This document shows positions 25,606 through 35,315 of a DNA stretch of 64,000 bases, piece after piece. Position 1 is the stretch's first letter. Each line of letters opens with the position of its first letter. The notes beneath the pieces were generated by a model, which searched no databases, had not been told where the DNA came from, and worked only from the letters and a program-made list of their open reading frames with translations. A program made the translations under genes and the position numbers. Source of the stretch: Methanosarcina barkeri str. Wiesmoor (GTDB lineage: Archaea; Halobacteriota; Methanosarcinia; Methanosarcinales; Methanosarcinaceae); assembly GCF_000969985.1 (NCBI RefSeq), contig NZ_CP009526.1, positions 682,001 through 746,000 of the forward strand, written 5' to 3'.

Positions 25606-26176
25606 AAAATTTTCAGAATTTCAGAATTGCATGGGTTATTGATAGTTGTTTGCTACTCAATAATAAAGTTTAATGAAAAGTATTTTCTTGCAGGAGAAGG
25701 GACAGAAAATACTAGTATATTATAGAAAATGAAATATAAAAATACTACCTAGTAATGAATCACTGTATTTCTAAATCCGTAACTAACAACTTCCCAATTT
25801 TGGGAAAAGCTTCATTATTTAAAAGCTTTAATTTACTTTTGAGAATTATTTAAGTTTCAATATTTAATTTATTACAATTTTAGGTAAAATTAAGTGTACA
25901 TAAGAGGATCAAATAGCATGTTTTATAAGTTTAAAAGTATTATCTCTAGGTTATAAATTGTTATGGAACCTAAAAGACGGAAGGTCTAATATAATAATAT
26001 AGATCAAGGGATGGCACTATTGAATTATTTTAACGTTAAAAATTATTTTCTTAAATCACTACAAACTTTTTATATATTTTAAGTATTAAAAAATAGTACG
26101 ATAGTTACAAATAACTTGTAAATAATTATTGAAAGTTAACTGTTTTGTTGCCTAAGAGAGGGAGACTAAGGGGATA
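25606..26176. other. Intergenic region upstream of the sensor kinase
   Basis: No gene is supported. The stretch is AT-rich with several TATA-like sites (for instance TTTTTATATATTTTAAG at about 26067-26083, roughly 95 bases before the kinase start). The ribosome binding site GAGGGAGACTAAGGGG lies just before ATG 26177. Confidence 0.4.
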
Positions 26177-29100
26177 ATGACAGCTAAAATGGAGCAATAT
26201 CCAGCAATGAACTCGAATCCTGTGCTCGGTGTGGCAAAGGATGGTGTTATTCTTTACTCTAATAAGGCAGGGGAATCCTTATTGTATGAATGGGGTGTGA
26301 GAGTCGGAGAAAAATTACCTCCGAATCTCGAAATTTTTGTCCAAAGGGCAATTTCCCGGAAAGGTATTGAAAAAATAGAAGTCACTATGGGTAAAAAAGT
26401 ATACTTTATCGTTTTTGATCCCTCGCCTGAACAAGAATGTGTAAACATTTACGGATTTGACATAAGTAGCCGTAAAAAGCTTGAGGGACAACTTCAGGGA
26501 AGTGAAACTCAAGAAAAGGCAAACCTGGAGCTTGCCAGGATTATTGATGCTAAAGCGGTCCAGTCCCTTATGAGTGACTTCTATACGCTTGCTCATGTCC
26601 CTATGGGCCTAACCGATTTGGAAGGCAATGTTCTGGTGAGTGTTGGATGGCAGGATATCTGCATGAAATTCCATAGGGTTAGTACTGAAGCTTGCAAGAA
26701 TTGTGTAGAAAGTGACATAAATCTAACTGCTGGAGTTGCTCCGAGAGGATATAAGCTGTACAAATGTAAAAACAATATGTGGGAAGTAGTAACTCCAGTT
26801 ATGGTAGAAGGTCAACACGTTGGCAATATCTTCTCTGGACAGTTCTTTTTTGATGACGAGCCTCTGAACTATGAACTTTTTCGGTCTCAAGCTAGGAAAT
26901 ATGGCTTCAATGAGGAAGAATATATAAAGGCTCTTGAAACAGTTCCTCGGCTTAGTAAGAAAGCTGTGGACGCAGGCATGGCTTTCTTCATGGCCTTTGC
27001 TAACATGATATCACAACTAAGCTATAGCAATATCAAGTTATCTCAGTCACTGGCCGAACGTAATTCGGTTGTAGACGCGTTGCGAAAGAGCGAAAAGCGT
27101 GAACGAGCTCGTTCGGATGAACTTGCAGTAGTATTGGATGCCGTGCCTGTAGCCGTGTATATAGCACGTGATCCCAAGGTGCTTCAGATAACTGGTAATC
27201 GTCTATCCTATGAATGGCTCCGGACTCAGGTGGGTATAAACTTATCCAAGTCAGCTCCAGAGGGAGAGAAGCCAGAGATGTTTAAATTATTCAAGGATGG
27301 GTTAGAGATCCCGCCTTCAAAAATGCCGTCACAGTTAGCGGCTACGGGCATAGAAATAGACGACTGCGAGCTAGATATCGTATCTGCTGACGGCCAGATA
27401 CGACATGTACTGGGTAATGCCAGACCTCTACATGACGAGCAAGGAAATCTACGTGGATCAGTTTCTGCGTTTATAGACATCACAGCGCGAAAAAGAGCAG
27501 AAGATGCTATCAGGTTATCAAACGTTTATAATCGAAGCCTAATTGAAGCAAGTCTGGACCCTCTGGTAACTATTGGGCGTGACGGTAAGATTACCGATGT
27601 AAACAATGCTACAGAACAGATTACTGGATATTCTAGAAATGAGTTGATTGGAACTGATTTTTCAGATTACTTTACCGAACCTGAAAAAGCACGTGCAGGC
27701 TATCAGCAGGTATTCATGCAGGGTGAGGTTCGGGATTATACCCTGGAAATCCAACATAAGGACGGACATATAACTCCTGTTTTGTATAATGCTTCAGTTT
27801 ATAAAGATGAGAATGGCAAGGTTATGGGTGTCTTTGCTGCTGCACGTGATATCACAGAGCGAAAGAGAGCTGAGGAGGCACTTCTGGAAAGTGAATCACG
27901 TTTGAGGCTGGCCCAGGTTTCTGCAGGCGCAGGCATATGGGATTGGAATATGTCTGCCGGCAAGATTGAGTGGTCTGAAGACCTATTCCGCCTCTTTGGT
28001 TTAGATCCCAGGAAATCTGATGCTAGCTTTGACTTATGGAGAAGTCTGGTCTATCCTGACGACAGGCTGGTTGCGGAAAGACGGATTGAAACAGCAATCG
28101 ACAACCATACCTCCCTCGCGAGCGAATACCGGATCGTGCTTCCATCGGGAGAAGTACGGTGGATCAATGCCCTCGGCAATACGACCTACTACAGCAATGG
28201 GAAGCCTCAGCGTATGTCCGGTATTTGCATTGACATTACCGAGCGCAAATGGGTTGAAGAGGCGCTGCGGGAAAGTGAAGAGCGCTTCCGTGCTCTGGTG
28301 ACTGCCAGTTCAGAAATGGTATATCGTGTGAACCCTGATTGGACTGAGATGCGCTATTTCTATGGTCGAGGTTTTCTTGCCAATACAGAAAGCCCAAGCA
28401 ACACATGGATTCATGAATACGTTCCTCCGGAAGATCAGCCGCATGTGATGGCAGTCATCAATGAAGCTATCCGGACGAAGAGTACTTACGAACTGGAACA
28501 TAGGGTCCGTCTAGCAGACGGCAATTTAGGATGGATTTTCTCGCGTGCGGTTCCGATGCTGGATGCAAATGGCGAAATCGTTGAATGGTTTGGAGCTGCC
28601 AGTGACATCACAGAACGCAAAGAAGCAGAATTTAAGTTAAAAAAAGCACATGAAAATTTAGAAAAAATGGTTGAAGAGCGTACCGCAGAACTTGAAAAAG
28701 CTTACAACTCGCTGAAAGAAAGTGAAAAAGGTCTTGCAGAAGCTCAAAAAATGTCTCATATTGGAAATTGGGAGTGGGATATGGTAACGGACAAAGCATA
28801 CTGGTCCGAGGAAATGTATCGTATTTTCAGACGTGATTCTCAAGAATCAGCACCACCTTACAACGAGTTTTTAAATTACATACATCCAGATGATCGAGAC
28901 TATGTGGATAGTGCCCTTGCCATTAAGAACGCGGTAAAAGGGCAAACTTACAGTATTGAATATAGGGTTGTCCTGGATAATGGGAAAGAGCGCATAGTTC
29001 ACATGCAATCTGAAGTTATTTTTGATGAAAAAAACAACCCTCTTAGAGCTAAAGGAATTATTCAGGATATTACAGAACGTAAAGAAGCAGAAGAAGCCTT

Positions 29101-29755
29101 AGCAAATGTTGAGATTGCCCGTAAAAAGGAAATTCACCATCGGATTAAGAATAATCTGCAGGTAATATCTTCACTTCTTGACCTTCAGGCTGATAAGTTC
29201 AATAATCCGAGAGTTATTGAGGCTTTCAGGGAAAGCCAGAACCGGGTTATATCTATGGCTCTCATCCACGAAGAACTTTATAAAGGAGAAGGAACTGATA
29301 CGCTGGACTTTTCGACATACATCAGAGAGCTAGCTGAAAATCTTTTCCAGACTTACAGCCTTAAAAGCAAAAATATCCACCTTTCAATGGATCTGGAAGA
29401 AAATATATTTCTTAATATGGACACTGGTGTCCCATTAGGAATAATTGTCAATGAGCTCATTTCCAACTCTCTCAAACATGCATTTCCCGACAAAGGCAGG
29501 GGAGAAATCCAAATTAAACTACATAGAGACAAAAAAGGCAAGTCTAAAAAGGAAGGCGATAAGGATACCAGTTTTATTCTGATTGTTTCAGACAATGGTA
29601 TAGGCATTCCTGAAAATCTCAATATTAAAGATGTTGATAGTCTTGGTATACAGCTGATAACTGCTCTCGTAGATCAGTTAGATGGGAAGTTTGAATTGAG
29701 AAGGAACAATGGCACAGAGTTTACTATGAGATTTAAAGTGATAGAAAAAATATAA
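26177..29755 (+). CDS. PocR/multi-PAS sensor histidine kinase
   Basis: The 1192-residue protein has no transmembrane helix and should be cytoplasmic. In order: a short PAS-like domain (1-90), a PocR ligand-binding domain (about 115-290, Cys-rich RVSTEACKNCVESD and CKNNMWEVVTPV), then PAS/PAC domains at about 310-440, 450-570, 575-700, 705-830 and 875-985 with a coiled-coil linker at 830-870. Four of the PAC ends read DITERK-like. The C-terminal kinase is of the HisKA_2/HWE-like type, with H987/H988 in EIHHRIKNNLQ, then N-box NELISNSLKHA and G-box SDNGIGIPE. It senses one or more ligands and autophosphorylates; no response regulator is adjacent, so the partner is elsewhere. PocR domains often bind small hydrocarbon-type ligands; the ligand here is unknown. 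Confidence 0.9.
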   Translation: MTAKMEQYPAMNSNPVLGVAKDGVILYSNKAGESLLYEWGVRVGEKLPPNLEIFVQRAISRKGIEKIEVTMGKKVYFIVFDPSPEQECVNIYGFDISSRKKLEGQLQGSETQEKANLELARIIDAKAVQSLMSDFYTLAHVPMGLTDLEGNVLVSVGWQDICMKFHRVSTEACKNCVESDINLTAGVAPRGYKLYKCKNNMWEVVTPVMVEGQHVGNIFSGQFFFDDEPLNYELFRSQARKYGFNEEEYIKALETVPRLSKKAVDAGMAFFMAFANMISQLSYSNIKLSQSLAERNSVVDALRKSEKRERARSDELAVVLDAVPVAVYIARDPKVLQITGNRLSYEWLRTQVGINLSKSAPEGEKPEMFKLFKDGLEIPPSKMPSQLAATGIEIDDCELDIVSADGQIRHVLGNARPLHDEQGNLRGSVSAFIDITARKRAEDAIRLSNVYNRSLIEASLDPLVTIGRDGKITDVNNATEQITGYSRNELIGTDFSDYFTEPEKARAGYQQVFMQGEVRDYTLEIQHKDGHITPVLYNASVYKDENGKVMGVFAAARDITERKRAEEALLESESRLRLAQVSAGAGIWDWNMSAGKIEWSEDLFRLFGLDPRKSDASFDLWRSLVYPDDRLVAERRIETAIDNHTSLASEYRIVLPSGEVRWINALGNTTYYSNGKPQRMSGICIDITERKWVEEALRESEERFRALVTASSEMVYRVNPDWTEMRYFYGRGFLANTESPSNTWIHEYVPPEDQPHVMAVINEAIRTKSTYELEHRVRLADGNLGWIFSRAVPMLDANGEIVEWFGAASDITERKEAEFKLKKAHENLEKMVEERTAELEKAYNSLKESEKGLAEAQKMSHIGNWEWDMVTDKAYWSEEMYRIFRRDSQESAPPYNEFLNYIHPDDRDYVDSALAIKNAVKGQTYSIEYRVVLDNGKERIVHMQSEVIFDEKNNPLRAKGIIQDITERKEAEEALANVEIARKKEIHHRIKNNLQVISSLLDLQADKFNNPRVIEAFRESQNRVISMALIHEELYKGEGTDTLDFSTYIRELAENLFQTYSLKSKNIHLSMDLEENIFLNMDTGVPLGIIVNELISNSLKHAFPDKGRGEIQIKLHRDKKGKSKKEGDKDTSFILIVSDNGIGIPENLNIKDVDSLGIQLITALVDQLDGKFELRRNNGTEFTMRFKVIEKI

Positions 29756-29820
29756 TCTTACTCAAGTAGGCTCAAAATCGCAGGAAAAAGAATAAAAAAT
29801 TTTGTAATATTTAGGGTTAT

Positions 29821-29935
29821 AATTTGGTAATGATTGGGGTTGTAATTTGGTAATAGTTAAGGTTGTAATTTGGTAATGATTGGGGTTGTAATTTGGTAAT
29901 AGTTAAAGTTGTAATTTTGTAACGATTAGGGTTGT
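29821..29935. repeat. 23-bp tandem repeat with alternating unit types
   Basis: Five 23-bp units between the convergent kinase and purA genes. The units alternate between AATTTGGTAATGATTGGGGT and AATTTGGTAATAGTTAAGGT types (A-B-A-B-A'), so the expansion unit was probably the 46-bp dimer. Confidence 0.88.
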
Positions 29936-30020
29936 AAATACAATTGGATATGTGTATTATTACATACCCGCAATAGTTAACATTTTTAGATAATTGGCCT
30001 TTCAAGTCCACTAAATAGAA

Positions 30021-31295
30021 TCACTCTTTTTTAAAGGTTTGCGCCCTGCCCGGACCTACTGAAATGTAATTAATCGGTACTTCCATCAGTTCTTCCAATC
30101 TTTTTACATAGTTTCTTGCGTTTTCCGGAAGTTCCTCGAAGGCTTTTACTTCAGTAAGGTCAGTTTCCCAGCCAGGAAGGTCTTCGTAAACAGGCATGCA
30201 CTCGGCAAGATCAGCAGTAAGTTCTGGAGGATAATCAAGATTTTCCCCCTTGAAGGTATAGCCGGTACAGATCCTGATTGGATTAAGGCCTGTGAGTACA
30301 TCCAGTTTGGTCAGGGAAATTTCGGTATATCCATTAAGAGCAATAGCTTTCTTCAGTAGAGGTAAATCAAACCATCCACATCTTCTGCCTCTCCCAGTAG
30401 TAGTCCCAAATTCTCCTCCGGCTTTTTGTAGTCTTTCCCCGAGTTCTCCTGTTAGTTCCGTTGGAAGTGGGCCTTCACCGACTCTTGTGATATAAGCTTT
30501 TACTATAGCAATTACATTATTTACTCTTGTAGGGCCAACTCCGAGGTTGGCACAGGCAGAGCCTGCAATTGTAGAAGAAGAAGTTACGAATTTCTGCGTT
30601 CCGTGTATAACATCGAGATGTGTACCCTGAGCAGCTTCAGCCATCACGTGTTTTCCTTCATCAAGAGCTTTATTGATTTCTCTGGAGACATCTGTTATAT
30701 AAGTGGCAAACTGCTTTCCCAGCTCAAGATATCGTTCAATTAGTGCAGGGTCTCTAACGATTTTAGGATCTCCTCCCAGTGTTGCTATTTCCTTTTCTTT
30801 CTGGGGAGCAAGTTCCTCAAGTCTTGCAAGAAAACGTTCCTGGTCTACAAGCTCAGCCATGCGGAATTCGTCTCTTGCTACTTTATCGATATACGCGTAA
30901 CCTATTCCGCGTTTTGTAGTCCCAATTTTCTTTTCCCTTGATTCTTCCCTTAGTCCATCCATTTCGATGTGGTAAGGCATGATTATGCTTGTCTTCGCAT
31001 CGACTCCGAGTTTTTCGGCATTTACCTGTATGCCATGCTTTTCAAACATTGCGATTTCTTTGGCAAGAACCTCAGGATTCAGGACAACCCCAGGCCCTAT
31101 TAGAACTCTAGCATTAAGTAAAATACCCGAAGGAATCAGGTGTAATTTGTAAACCTCATTTCCTACTCTGACTGTATGGCCTGCGTTGTTTCCTCCTTGG
31201 AAACGGGCAACAATGTCGTAATCTTTTGCAAGAAGGTCAACAATTTTGCCTTTTCCCTCGTCGCCGAACTGCGCGCCTGTGATTATCGTAAACAT
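30021..31295 (-). CDS. purA: Adenylosuccinate synthetase
   Basis: The 424-residue enzyme makes adenylosuccinate from IMP, aspartate and GTP, the first committed step to AMP. GDEGKGK near residues 11-17 is the GTP-binding P-loop, NAGHTV carries the catalytic His, and TTKRGIGYAYIDK and the TTTGRGRRCGW segment bind IMP and Asp. Length and motifs are normal for the family. ATG 31295 is preceded by AGGACTTT (minus strand). It is monocistronic and convergent with the sensor kinase, with the 23-bp repeat between them. Confidence 0.97.
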   Translation of the reverse strand: MFTIITGAQFGDEGKGKIVDLLAKDYDIVARFQGGNNAGHTVRVGNEVYKLHLIPSGILLNARVLIGPGVVLNPEVLAKEIAMFEKHGIQVNAEKLGVDAKTSIIMPYHIEMDGLREESREKKIGTTKRGIGYAYIDKVARDEFRMAELVDQERFLARLEELAPQKEKEIATLGGDPKIVRDPALIERYLELGKQFATYITDVSREINKALDEGKHVMAEAAQGTHLDVIHGTQKFVTSSSTIAGSACANLGVGPTRVNNVIAIVKAYITRVGEGPLPTELTGELGERLQKAGGEFGTTTGRGRRCGWFDLPLLKKAIALNGYTEISLTKLDVLTGLNPIRICTGYTFKGENLDYPPELTADLAECMPVYEDLPGWETDLTEVKAFEELPENARNYVKRLEELMEVPINYISVGPGRAQTFKKE

Positions 31296-31436
31296 AAAGT
31301 CCTGATTCGGGCTTAACTATTAATAACTTTTTGTTTCACCTCCCGAGTCCAGTCTCGGTAAGACGACTCACATTCCGCTTTAGGAGGGCGATGCCCTTTT
31401 TGTGCCTGAGTCCCGTCTTGGAAGGATGATGCCCTT

Positions 31437-31472
31437 TTCGCTACACTACGCTTCGCTCAAGAGGTCTGAACT
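31437..31472. repeat. Dispersed repeat CGCTTCGCTCAAGAGG, copy 1
   Basis: CTTTTCGCTACACTACGCTT followed by CGCTCAAGAGGTCTGAACTA recurs as CTTTTCGCTATGCTTCGCTC-AAGAGGGCTGAATTA at 42318-42353. In both places a CCCGAGT...GGAGGATG segment lies just upstream, so the repeated module is over 60 bases. It occupies the spacer upstream of purA. Confidence 0.65.
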
Positions 31473-31577
31473 ATGGGCAAGATAAGTTGTTTTTCAACTT
31501 GCTCAAGAAGGATAATTTATCAACAAACTTATCAAAAATATTTGATTGCAATCTGGCAGGAAGGACAGGGACGGGAT

Positions 31578-31958
31578 TTAGATTAAGGAGGATCTGAGGA
31601 TCAGCAGGCTGAGAAGCATGAGTATTATTGCGAGGATTGCGGCGGTTTTTGTACTTTCTTTATCGCTTCCGAAGATGATTGGGATCGGGCCGAGCATGAT
31701 TACGCCTCCAGCTTTGATTTCGGATTCGCCTTTTCTTTCGGAGGTTTTTTCATGGAGAGGGCTCTCAGAGTTTGAAGTGCTCTCAAAGCGTGAGTCTCTT
31801 TCGAGTGTGTCTGTTCTGTTTGAGTAGCTCTGCGTTGATCTGTATTCCTGGTACAGGCTTAAGGCTACGCCGATCATAATTAGCAAAAATCCGATAAGTA
31901 TCGTGAGAATTCCAATCGAAAAAAGCATGCTTACATCAGTCAATGTTTCGTTTTCCAT
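31578..31958 (-). CDS. DUF131/TIGR00304-type small membrane protein
   Basis: The 126-residue protein has hydrophobic segments at about 12-35 and 104-124 around a hydrophilic loop. It contains the family signature GGVIMLGPIPIIFGSD near residues 84-99. DUF131 proteins are archaeal two- to three-helix membrane proteins of unknown role. Its start overlaps the end of the neighbouring DUF131 gene by 19 bases, so the two are translated together. Compared with the partner it has a long Ser/Glu-rich insert before the signature. Confidence 0.75.
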   Translation of the reverse strand: MENETLTDVSMLFSIGILTILIGFLLIMIGVALSLYQEYRSTQSYSNRTDTLERDSRFESTSNSESPLHEKTSERKGESEIKAGGVIMLGPIPIIFGSDKESTKTAAILAIILMLLSLLILRSSLI

Positions 31959-32185
31959 AGGAATAAATAGAGGATTGAGATTATTAATCCAAGTCCCAGC
32001 ATATTTGTTGTTATTTCAGGAGATGAGCCAAAAACTATCGGGATTGGGCCGATCATTATCAGTCCGCCCGTCTGGCTGTTTGAAGGGTGCTCTATAATAG
32101 TAAGAACTGTACCTAAAAATAATATAATGATACCAACAAATATGACCGTTGTGCCTACTCTTAGAAAATCCTGAGATGTACGCAT
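31940..32185 (-). CDS. DUF131/TIGR00304-type small membrane protein, first of a pair
   Basis: The 81-residue protein has two hydrophobic segments (about 12-31 and 60-77) and the GGLIMIGPIPIVFGSSP signature. It is the upstream member of a tandem pair that arose by duplication; its 3' end overlaps the next gene by 19 bases. The function of the family is not known. The minus-strand sequence before ATG 32185 has no strong ribosome binding site. Confidence 0.75.
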   Translation of the reverse strand: MRTSQDFLRVGTTVIFVGIIILFLGTVLTIIEHPSNSQTGGLIMIGPIPIVFGSSPEITTNMLGLGLIISILYLFLWKTKH

Positions 32186-32394
32186 GTGGAATGATATAAT
32201 GCTTTTACTATTAAATCTATCTTTCTAATTTTTTGCATCCGTAGCTTGTCCTGTTTTAATGGTTTACAAAAAGGGGCACAATTTTTCTGCAGTTTTTTCT
32301 TTAAAGTCGGAAAATGGTTATATTCTTTGTCCTTTCCAGTCAGGATTAGAACTAGTGCATTGATTCCAAAGTATGTCCGAAATGAATTTTTGAA

Positions 32395-32472
32395 AACCAC
32401 GGAAAACACGGAAGATACGGAAATAAGTAGTAAGGGCGTGGTTCTTCCGTGCTTTCTGTGTTTTCCGTGGTT
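32395..32472. repeat. Long imperfect inverted repeat of CCACGGAAAACACGG type
   Basis: AACCACGGAAAACACGGAAG (32395-32414) pairs with CTTCCGTG ... TGTGTTTTCCGTGGTT ending at 32472; the right arm carries nine extra bases, another CACGGAAAG unit. Each arm is built of short ACGGAAA units. Similar REP-like intergenic palindromes are known from several prokaryotes; no gene function is implied. Confidence 0.75.
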
Positions 32473-32630
32473 GTACTATCAAGATCGAGTAACTCTGCAA
32501 CTGACTGCGTTTTCTGTGTTACAGAATTCCATCTGACTTTAAACTAATATTTGCATCATAAGCTGTAATTATTTTCTTATTATGTATATATTTGAAAATC
32601 GATGCACTAATTATAGATCCAACGTAACGA

Positions 32631-32682
32631 TCTAACTTAAAGCTCTAACTTAAAGCTCTAACTTAAAGCTCTAACTTAAAGC
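32631..32682. repeat. 13-bp tandem repeat, four units
   Basis: Four perfect copies of TCTAACTTAAAGC; further degenerate TTAAAG copies continue to about 32760. Confidence 0.85.
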
Positions 32683-33454
32683 TCTACGATAAATAAATAC
32701 GTGTAATTGTTAAAGAGTTAACTTAAAGAGTTTGATCGAAAAGTTAAGTTAAAAGCTCAGTTTTTTCTAAGTTTTCTGTCTAGTTTCTTTCCTGAATAAT
32801 TTGCTGAAATCTGGAGAATACAACAGCATGTATAATATAGAAAAAGGAATATGATGACTGAACGGAATACAAATGTTGACAAATTCCAAGCGAGTGTCCG
32901 AAAGCAATTTAATCAAAGAACTGAATAGATCCTTAATTGGGATATTATACAGGCAGTCGGGATATAAAAATGATCACAAGCGTGGCAGGAACTTATATAT
33001 ACTCTTTTTATATTTATGTATATATTTAATTCCGAACATTTTAACATTCACTGTGAAAAGTAAGAGTACCTTTTAAAGGTCATTTTACTCTTTGATCTTT
33101 GTGATTCATACTACAACTGGGGATTTTATGAAGAGGATTCTTGATTTCCCCTTTCTCAGGCTTTACTTCTTGCTTTACTTCTTGTAAAAGCCAGGACAAA
33201 AGGACAAAATGTGATCATCCTGAGATAAACTATATAGGCGAATAATCTCTCCGGAAAATAACGCTTAAAGCTTAAATGGGTAAACTGGACTGGATAACTG
33301 GTCATTACTGGTTACGGACTGCACTATGGGTCCCGCAGGCCAGTTGGCCTTCAAATCAACTTATTATAAATCAATAATTCCTGAGTGAACTAATCTTTAG
33401 ATTATGTATAGACTGTATAAACTCAATTTCACGCGATAAAAAAGGTGGTTTTAA

Positions 33455-34696
33455 GTGTCAGAAGACAGTTCAATAGGATCTTCTCTGGAAGATATCAAAA
33501 CAAGGGTAGAGTTCCAGCTTGAGAGCGGGAAGATCAATGCTGAAGATGTGAAATCTCTCTTAACCGAAATAGAAATCATGAGGGTCCAGAATGAGAACAT
33601 GAAGGCCCGGCTCCTTGAAGCAAGTGTAGCAACGGGCAGGCACCTTCAGGAAATCAACAAATTGAAAGCTCATCTGGAACAGCTTACTGAGCCTCCTCTC
33701 TTTATTGCAACTATTCTTGAGGTAAACGGAGAAATTGCACTTATAAGGCAGCATGGGAATAATCAGGAGGTTCTTACCCAGATCCCTGAAGAGTGTATTG
33801 GAAAGATTGAGCCTGGCATGAGAGTTGCAGTAAATGGGGCCTACTCAATTATTTCCGTAGTCAGCAGAGCTGCCGATGTGCGGGCTCAGGTAATGGAACT
33901 CATTAACTCTCCTGGTGTGGACTACAGCATGATTGGCGGGCTGGATGACGTGCTTCAGGAAGTCCGGGAAAGCGTTGAATTGCCACTTACCGAACCCCAA
34001 CTTTTCGAGGAAATCGGAATCGAACCTCCTTCAGGTGTCCTGCTCCACGGGGCTCCAGGTACGGGCAAGACTCTTATTGCAAAGGCTATAGCTTCTCATG
34101 CAAAAGCAACCTTTATCCGGATGTCGGGATCTGATCTGGTCCAGAAATTTGTAGGTGAAGGCTCAAGGCTTGTCAAAGACATTTTCCAGCTTGCTAGAGA
34201 TAAGTCTCCAAGCATTCTCTTTATAGATGAAATCGATGCTGTTGGCAGCATGAGGACCTATGACGGAACCAGTGGCTCGGCCGAGGTCAACAGGACAATG
34301 CTTCAGCTCCTTGCGGAGATGGACGGTTTTGATCCTAAAGGCAATGTAAAGATCGTTGCTGCAACCAACAGGATTGATCTGCTCGATCCTGCTCTCCTCA
34401 GGCCTGGCAGGTTTGACAGATCTATCGAAGTTCCACTTCCTGACGAGAAAGGAAGGGCTGAAATTCTTAAAATTCACACTCGCAAGATGAACCTTGCAGA
34501 TGATGTGGATTTCGAAAAACTGGCAAGAGTCATGACCGGTATGAGCGGGGCAGAAATCAGTGTTATCGTCAAAGAAGCCGGAATTTTTGTGCTGCGTAGG
34601 CGCGGTAAACAGATTACCATGGCAGATTTCCTGAAGGCACACGAAAAGGTCGTAAGCACTGAAGAACCTAAAATTCCTCAGGCTATGTTCGTATAA
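33455..34696 (+). CDS. pan: Proteasome-activating nucleotidase (PAN), variant C-terminus
   Basis: The 413-residue AAA ATPase unfolds substrates and feeds them to the 20S proteasome. An N-terminal coiled coil (about 15-75) is followed by an OB domain (80-150) and the AAA module with Walker A GAPGTGKT at 199-206, Walker B ILFIDEID, sensor 1 AATNR and the arginine finger region LLRPGRFDR. PAN normally ends in a hydrophobic-Tyr-X tripeptide that opens the proteasome gate. Here the end is Met-Phe-Val, with Phe for Tyr, so docking may be altered. Methanosarcina are recalled to have two PAN paralogues; this may be the second. Start is GTG 33455 with AGGTGG upstream. Confidence 0.9.
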   Translation: MSEDSSIGSSLEDIKTRVEFQLESGKINAEDVKSLLTEIEIMRVQNENMKARLLEASVATGRHLQEINKLKAHLEQLTEPPLFIATILEVNGEIALIRQHGNNQEVLTQIPEECIGKIEPGMRVAVNGAYSIISVVSRAADVRAQVMELINSPGVDYSMIGGLDDVLQEVRESVELPLTEPQLFEEIGIEPPSGVLLHGAPGTGKTLIAKAIASHAKATFIRMSGSDLVQKFVGEGSRLVKDIFQLARDKSPSILFIDEIDAVGSMRTYDGTSGSAEVNRTMLQLLAEMDGFDPKGNVKIVAATNRIDLLDPALLRPGRFDRSIEVPLPDEKGRAEILKIHTRKMNLADDVDFEKLARVMTGMSGAEISVIVKEAGIFVLRRRGKQITMADFLKAHEKVVSTEEPKIPQAMFV

Positions 34697-34866
34697 AGCT
34701 GTCCCGACAGCCAAACCGATAGGCAAAGCATGAGAAAATGTAACCGGATTACTCTTCAAGTTTAAATACAAGGTTAATGGAAAAAAGAAAATGTTTGTGA
34801 ATATTTTCTTAAACTTGCCGGGTGGGATACTACTTTCCCGGCAGTTCCTCTATTTTTTTAAAACTC

Positions 34867-34885
34867 AGACGAAAGATTTATATTT
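34867..34885 (+). promoter_or_regulatory. TATA-like element upstream of tRNA-Glu
   Basis: GATTTATATTTTATAAATT lies about 60 bases before the tRNA-Glu gene, in a spacer otherwise free of signals. A short leader is implied. Position and sequence only. Confidence 0.35.
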
Positions 34886-34942
34886 TATAAATTACTTGAA
34901 GATATGCTGCCTGATAGGCAAAGCATAACAAGATAACAAGTT

Positions 34943-35017
34943 GCTCCGATAGTGTAGCTCGGCCAATCATTCAGGACTCTCACTCCTGCGACTGGGGTTC
35001 AAATCCCCATCGGAGCA
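34943..35017 (+). tRNA. tRNA-Glu (CTC)
   Basis: A cloverleaf can be folded: acceptor GCTCCGA/TCGGAGC, D arm with AGTGTAGCTCGGCCAATCAT, anticodon stem CAGGA/TCCTG with loop CTCTCAC (anticodon CTC), and T arm CTGGGGTTCAAATCCCCAT. Discriminator A at 35017; CCA is not encoded. A T-rich stretch follows as terminator. Confidence 0.95.
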
Positions 35018-35082
35018 CTTTTCTATATTATACCACTTTTCTATATTTACAATTTTTCTATAGCTTTTTATATCTTTTTAAT

Positions 35083-35227
35083 GAGTTCATCTCATAAATA
35101 AAAATTACGTCTGATAGCATCGAATTTGGAATTCTCACTCGACTTTCAGATAATTAAATATAATTTTTGGAATGTAATTTTGAAACTCTTTATGATGCAG
35201 GAGTAAAACTGGTTTTGGGATGAGCTC
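35083..35227. mobile_element. 145-bp MITE with GAGYTCATCYCA termini
   Basis: Left end GAGTTCATCTCATAAA and right end TTTTGGGATGAGCTC are imperfect inverted repeats. AAT lies on each side (35080-35082 and 35228-35230), a probable 3-bp target duplication. No coding capacity. It is related in its ends to the element at 16674-16805 and to degenerate ends near 36196 and 38172. Confidence 0.65.
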
Positions 35228-35315
35228 AATGTTATTCTAAGTTTTGCAGTTGAACTCAAAGCAGAGCAAATCATTGAATTGATTATCCTAAGATAGTAGA
35301 GTTTAAGGGTATCAA

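Larger units (their letters stand above)
32186..33454. other. Long intergenic region upstream of PAN
   Basis: About 1.3 kb with no accepted gene. It contains a long inverted repeat (32395-32472) and a 13-bp tandem repeat (32631-32682). A 67-codon frame at 32873-33076 has no family resemblance, no ribosome binding site and poor composition. The PAN ribosome binding site AGGTGG is at about 33444-33449. Confidence 0.5.

Noticed and set aside
32873-33076. 67-codon frame with a hydrophobic stretch
   Set aside because: AT-driven composition, no ribosome binding site and no recognisable relatives.
33295-33360. tRNA-like GC-rich stretch upstream of PAN
   Set aside because: No cloverleaf with paired acceptor ends could be folded.
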